NCBI GenBank assembly: GCA_037957365.1
Contig: JARHVA010005489.1
Location: 850,001 to 914,000, forward strand
From: Torreya grandis
Taxonomy: Eukaryota; Streptophyta; Pinopsida; Cupressales; Taxaceae
Direction of reading: 5' to 3'
DNA: 64,000 nucleotides
Positions 59,450 to 64,000 of this stretch are shown here, in pieces (the stretch's first letter is position 1; each line of letters opens with the position of its first letter). The notes below the pieces were generated by a model. It was not told the origin of the DNA, made no database searches, and saw only the letters and a list, made by a program, of their open reading frames with translations. Both the position numbers and the translations under genes were made by a program.

Positions 59450-59705
59450 TGGATTATTCAATTGGATCATAGAAGATAATAGGAATAAAGGGGTATTATT
59501 AAATCAAATCACGGAAGATAATAGGAATAAAGGTAGATTATAAAATCAGATCATGGAAGAAAATAAAAATAAATGTAGATTATTAAATTAGATCATGGAG
59601 GACAATAGGATTATTAAATTGGAATGGTGGATAATAAGATTATTAAATTAGATCATGGAAGATAATGCAGGAATAAAGGTGGATTATTTAATTAGAATGG
59701 TTGGA
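59450..59705. repeat. Tandem repeat of about 42-43 bp, 5-6 copies
   Basis: GATCATGGAAGATAATAGGA followed by ATAAAGGTAGATTATTAAAT-like words. Copies start at about 59,465, 59,508, 59,550, 59,592 and 59,652, with a shortened unit around 59,615-59,650. Confidence 0.85.
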
Positions 59706-60849
59706 GACAAGTGGATATTTAGGGAAAGTTAGGATTATTTTGATTTTTGAGATTTATAAAAATTATGAATTTATAAAGTCCATGGAATTTTTATTTAGAG
59801 AAAGATTAGTTAATTAATTTTGGATTAATCTAGGGATAATGAATAGTGAATAGTGAATAGTGATGTTGAATTGTAATGATGAATAGTGATTAGGAAAATT
59901 AAGGATGATTAGAGAGGATTAGAGAAAATAAGGTATTTAGTGAAAAGAAGGTTAGAATCAACACAAAGTGTCTGATTTTAAGTATCTACATTTTATTCCT
60001 CTTTGAGAAGTCATTGAAAGACATTGCCAAAGTAATAACTTTTCAAAAAATGAAAAAGTCATTAAAAAGGCAAAATAATCTAAAAATTAGATGAATAAAT
60101 AATAGATGTTATGATTTTACCATTTGTAACCGATAGGTGTAGGAGTTGGATATAAGAATAAGATAATCATTGGAACAAAATGATTGACCCATGATGATTC
60201 CCCCTTGAGTGTTCATGTGGTAAAGTAGACAAACACTCTAAATTATGTAGGAGAAAAAATTATGAAGTGGTGATAGTTGAATTCTTCAATAAATCAAAGC
60301 ATGAGAAATCCGTTTCATACTTACAATTTTAAAGTTTGTGTCTAATGAGTCACCCCTACAGAAAAACTAGAGAATAGATAGGAAAATAAATATTTCTTAC
60401 TCAAAAGTTGCACACTTGGTAGGTGCTAAGGATTCATGGGTCACATGAGTAGAGGTGGTAATGATATATCCTGGTAAGCTATGGGCTTGAAAAAAAAAAA
60501 ACATAGATCTTCCAATTTGAGATAAGGATATTACCAAACCGATAATTGCAAGTAGTCGATAAAGATTTATAGCATTTAAATTAATTGGGGATTGAAATTG
60601 TGGAGAAAAATGGTTATAAAATATGAAAATAATGGTTTTGAGGTAAAATTAATGAATGGGAAGGGATAGGCTATATAGAGAGGATGAATTAGAAAGTGTA
60701 AATTGAAGGTACAAATGGAAATTATATGGATAGTTACACAGTTGCCAAGCATTTATTTTTTCATTGCTTTAGAATTCCAACATGAATAGGTGAGTAAGAG
60801 TTGAGAAACCTATGTTTTAATTTATCATTATACAATAATCACTAATGAT
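59706..60849. other. AT-rich DNA, nothing recognised
   Basis: A short GAATAGT repeat lies at 59,838-59,880. No gene was seen. Purine bias of the plus strand increases towards the right. Confidence 0.4.
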
Positions 60850-61714
60850 ATGAAATAATCATGATGAAATTTTTTGTTTTATGCATAAGGACTAAAAATA
60901 TTATAATTTGAGCAAAACAGAGTACATCATTAAATGTAAAATTCATAATCACACTATATTTTAATACACAAAGCAACATTAACTAAAAAATGATAAAAAT
61001 AAAGGAAAACAAACAAGTGGAAAGAATATTAATGCAAACAAAAAGAAAAAAGAAAAGTTTACACAGAAAAAAAGATGAGTGTAAGATAAAAGAAGTAAAT
61101 GATAAGACACATGACAAGACAATTAATAGTATGGAAATTTAATGAAGATAAGTTAAGAACAATTAGAACAAAGCATAGGTGAAAATAAAAACTAAATAAA
61201 TAAACACCAAAAAAGGAAGCAAATGACATGACTAACATTATTGGTGAGGGTTGAGACTTTTAGTAGCCAACATTTATGACAACATTAAATGATAGATGAG
61301 GAATACAAAGATAACCATGTGCTTTTAGATATAAATGAGAACAATTTTAATTATAATTTTTATGAATGGATATGATGGAGACAGTTGTCAAAATGATCCC
61401 AGGGGTCCCATGCCCCAAGCACTGCCTACATAGTCTAAATGATCACACCATTGAAAATGGTGTGAGAACCCATTATACTGGGGATATACTTTAAGACACA
61501 TGTAGTTCTCCTAGAAAGGGGGATAAGAAAAATTAATGAAGAATAATAAAAAGAAATAGATAGAGGGAGGGGAAGGTGGAAATTTAATCTCAAAATGATG
61601 AGATCATGGATAATAAGAATACTCACAAAAGGGAGAGAACCTTATGGAGAGAGAAGAAGAGATAGGAGAGGAGTGGAGAAAATATGAGTTTTCACCTATT
61701 TAGTGATGAGAGAG

Positions 61715-61885
61715 TCATAGTGTTTACATCATCTAAGGAAAGAGAGAGATAATAGATAAGTGAGAACTCTTATAGTGATATATATATTCATGATGTTGAC
61801 TTCATCTAAGTCAAGAGAGAGAAACGAGATGAGTGGGAACTCATATAGTGATTGATACAATCAGGGTGTCCAATACATCTAGGGG
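61715..61885. repeat. Tandem repeat of about 72 bp, 2.5 copies
   Basis: TGTTGACTTCATCTAAG(T/G)(C/A)AAGAGAGAG, then GATGAGTGGGAACTCATATAGTGAT-like words. Starts at about 61,720, 61,793 and 61,861. Confidence 0.8.
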
Positions 61886-63005
61886 CATAATATGACATGT
61901 TGTGAAAAATAAGGAATATGAGTGCACCAATAGTTGAAGGGGAGACATGAATAACCTAGATATGGTACAAACTTAGAGAAAAATAATAAAGGTAACCTTG
62001 AGAAATCAACCTTGGGATGAGGTTGTACAACTAGTCCTAAAATGAGAAAAGGAGTGGAAAATGTTTGTGAGTTGAAGGTAGTAATTAGAGAGGGATAAGG
62101 AATAGAAAGAGTACCCATTCACAACATGTAGATATATTAAATGAATAAATGCATGTAATTTAATATTTGCACCTAATAATATTTTGTGTATTAAAGTAAG
62201 AGAGTGGAAGGCACGAGGAAAAAATTTTGTATGTGCATGTAGGAGTAGTATAAAATGGTGATCATAATCTAATTAGTAAGGATTTTGAGAGATAATGGAT
62301 TAATGTGAAGGATATCCAATAATGGATGATGTGAAGGTAACAAGGAGATGGATGAAGGAGGGGTGATAATACAATGAGATCATAGATAAAGATGATGATG
62401 AAGTGGATAATGGTGTAATAATTTGGACATAGAGAAGGAGAGAAAAAATGACCATGAATCATGAGTAACATAACCAAGTGAAATAATAGAGGATGATAAA
62501 AATGAAATGAAATGAAGAAACGAGAAGAAATGTAATAGGTAAAATATGGGGGTGAGAGTAATGTGCTAATAAAATATCAGATTAAGGAATTGAAAAGGAA
62601 TGTGAGAAAAGGTTATAAAATATTAAGGGGAAGGGGATGATGATAAATATGGTTGGAAATGAAAGGAGTAAAATGAGGTCTAAAAGTATGAAGGATTAAA
62701 TAGTTTGGTGTTGAAAATGAAAAACAAGGAAACACATGGAAGAAAGGGGAATGGGACAAAAGAGGAGTGAAATAAGGACACAAAAAGGATGCTCAAAGAG
62801 TGAAGAAGAATTTGGTATCATGACCAAGTAATCCTTGATAAGATAAATGACAATAGGGAAAGAGATGAATAACATAACAAATCAGATGAGGGGGTTGAAG
62901 GAGAAAATGGGATGGAAGATGTGAAAGGGGTTAATATAAACAGGGGGATGTAGAGGATGGGCGAAAAATAAAGTGAAGAGACAGGGTGGGTTTTGATCAT
63001 CTTCT

Positions 63006-63083
63006 TAGAAGAGATTGATAGGTTGAATGGGTGATTAGAAGAGATTCATAGGTTGAATTGGTGATTAGAAGAGATTGATAAGA
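63006..63083. repeat. Tandem repeat of 30 bp, 2.6 copies
   Basis: TAGAAGAGATTGATAGGTTG plus AATGGGTGAT repeated at 63,006, 63,036 and 63,066. The first two units differ at two bases, so the expansion is recent. Confidence 0.93.
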
Positions 63084-64000
63084 TGAAAAGGGGTGAGGTG
63101 GTGAATAAATAATGGATAGAAAATGAAAAATGGATGATAGGAGAGGGAAGAAATGAAGTAATGTAGAAAAATAATGAAGGGGAATGAAATGAAAATAAGA
63201 GATGAAGATAAAGAATAATAAGAAGGAAAAGGAAGGACCAAGTACGAGGGTTGACAAGGATATAAATCATAGCCACTCACACAAATGAAAAAGATATTTG
63301 TGTATAGAGTTGGAAAGATGAAAAGGGGAAAGAAAAGTGCAAAGGATTACAAAGATAAGAAGAAAAGAGAAATTATGGAAGGATTATCAAAGGATATTAA
63401 CCAATTGGAAGCTAGATGTGGAGGGAAAAAATAGGAAAGAAAAGGTGGAAATGATGAAAATAAACCAAAAAATGAAGAATGAAAAATGGGAAAGGTGTGA
63501 AGAATGGAAAAAACAATGGTTTCACATATAAGAAGAAAAGAGGGATGTAAAAGACAAGGGGGAATACTAGAGAGGAAGAAGAAGATGTGCACAGATGGGT
63601 GATAAAAGAAACAAAATAAATAGAAAGAATGGAATATGAGAAAGACGGGAAAGATGAAAACAAGAATCAATAATTGGAATGAAATTGGATTAGAAGCAAT
63701 GGAAGAGAAGTAATAAGGTTGTAAGAAAAATATAAAGATGAAAAATGTGCATCATTGTGTAAGGGAACATGATGATGTGGAATTGGTGAGGAAAATAAAG
63801 TGATGAAAAGGGTATGAAAAATTACCAAGGACAAGGGGAAATGATGAGGATGGTGAAAGAAGATAAAGGAGATAGAGAGAAAGGTTGGGAAGAAGTGGAG
63901 AGAGAGACTAAAGTATGAACAATTGTGAGGTGGAGTGAGTAGATAAGCATGTAAAAAAATGCAATGAAAGGTGATGGGTTGGAACAACAAAGTGGAGTAG

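Larger units (their letters stand above)
60850..64000 (+). other. Strand-asymmetric purine-rich region
   Basis: From about 60,850 to the window end the plus strand consists mostly of A and G; many lines from 62,400 on have well over two thirds purines. It produces long minus-strand frames rich in Ser, Phe, Leu, Pro and His that overlap in all three frames, typical of composition rather than genes. No plus-strand protein was recognised. The region continues past the window. Confidence 0.75.

Noticed and set aside
61435..63990. Many overlapping minus-strand frames rich in Ser, Phe, Leu, Pro and His
   Set aside because: They overlap in all three frames and come from the purine bias of the plus strand. 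No motif, signal or family is recognisable.

Overview
This window looks like repeat-dominated nuclear DNA of a large-genome seed plant. The evidence is a full-length plant L1-type LINE, several Ty1-copia retrotransposon remnants, a non-autonomous LTR element primed by initiator tRNA-Met, and one intact plant-specific gene of the GLUTAMINE DUMPER family. By eye the DNA is very AT-rich (about 30% G+C, not computed), and old coding remnants are riddled with TAG and TGA codons where Gln or Trp is expected. That pattern suggests long-term loss of methylated cytosine. A low-GC gymnosperm (Welwitschia is one known example of such composition) would fit, but low-GC angiosperms are not excluded and no species can be proved from this sequence.

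Layout. 1-390 is a decayed 60-bp minisatellite. 2.5-5.3 kb is an ancient minus-strand copia relic, from primer binding site through gag, protease and integrase to the start of reverse transcriptase, where it is truncated. 5.8-6.1 kb holds a lysine-rich reading-frame relic of unknown origin. 7.24-8.07 kb is a tandem array of about 150-170 bp units. 8,518-14,425 is a complete LINE bounded by a perfect 14-bp target-site duplication. 17.4-20.0 kb holds five diverged copies of an unknown repeat. 21,932-22,252 (minus) is the only convincing host gene, a 106-residue GLUTAMINE DUMPER-like protein.

24.9-35.75 kb consists of two adjacent tandem segmental duplications (spacings about 2.26-2.29 kb and exactly 2,631 bp at two anchors). 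They are built on a degenerate 108/216-bp satellite family and include an internally deleted copia element. 36,030-41,264 is a nearly complete minus-strand copia element with short LTRs. 41.9-43.0 kb is an unidentified coding relic. 43,325-47,465 is a regular tandem array of about 557-bp units, roughly 7.4 copies. 47,558-52,112 is a large LTR element with 465/462-bp LTRs and no recognisable genes. 56.6-58.1 kb holds two further degenerate tandem repeats (about 119 and 122 bp). The last 3 kb are strongly purine-biased on the plus strand and contain small tandem repeats.

The genes do not form a pathway. The window is one small host gene embedded in layers of retrotransposons, tandem arrays and segmental duplications of different ages. 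I found no rRNA, tRNA or CRISPR, and no clearly new gene system. The most informative items are the nonsense-only decay of the LINE, the 557-bp array, the paired duplications, the gene-less LTR element and two unrecognised coding relics.
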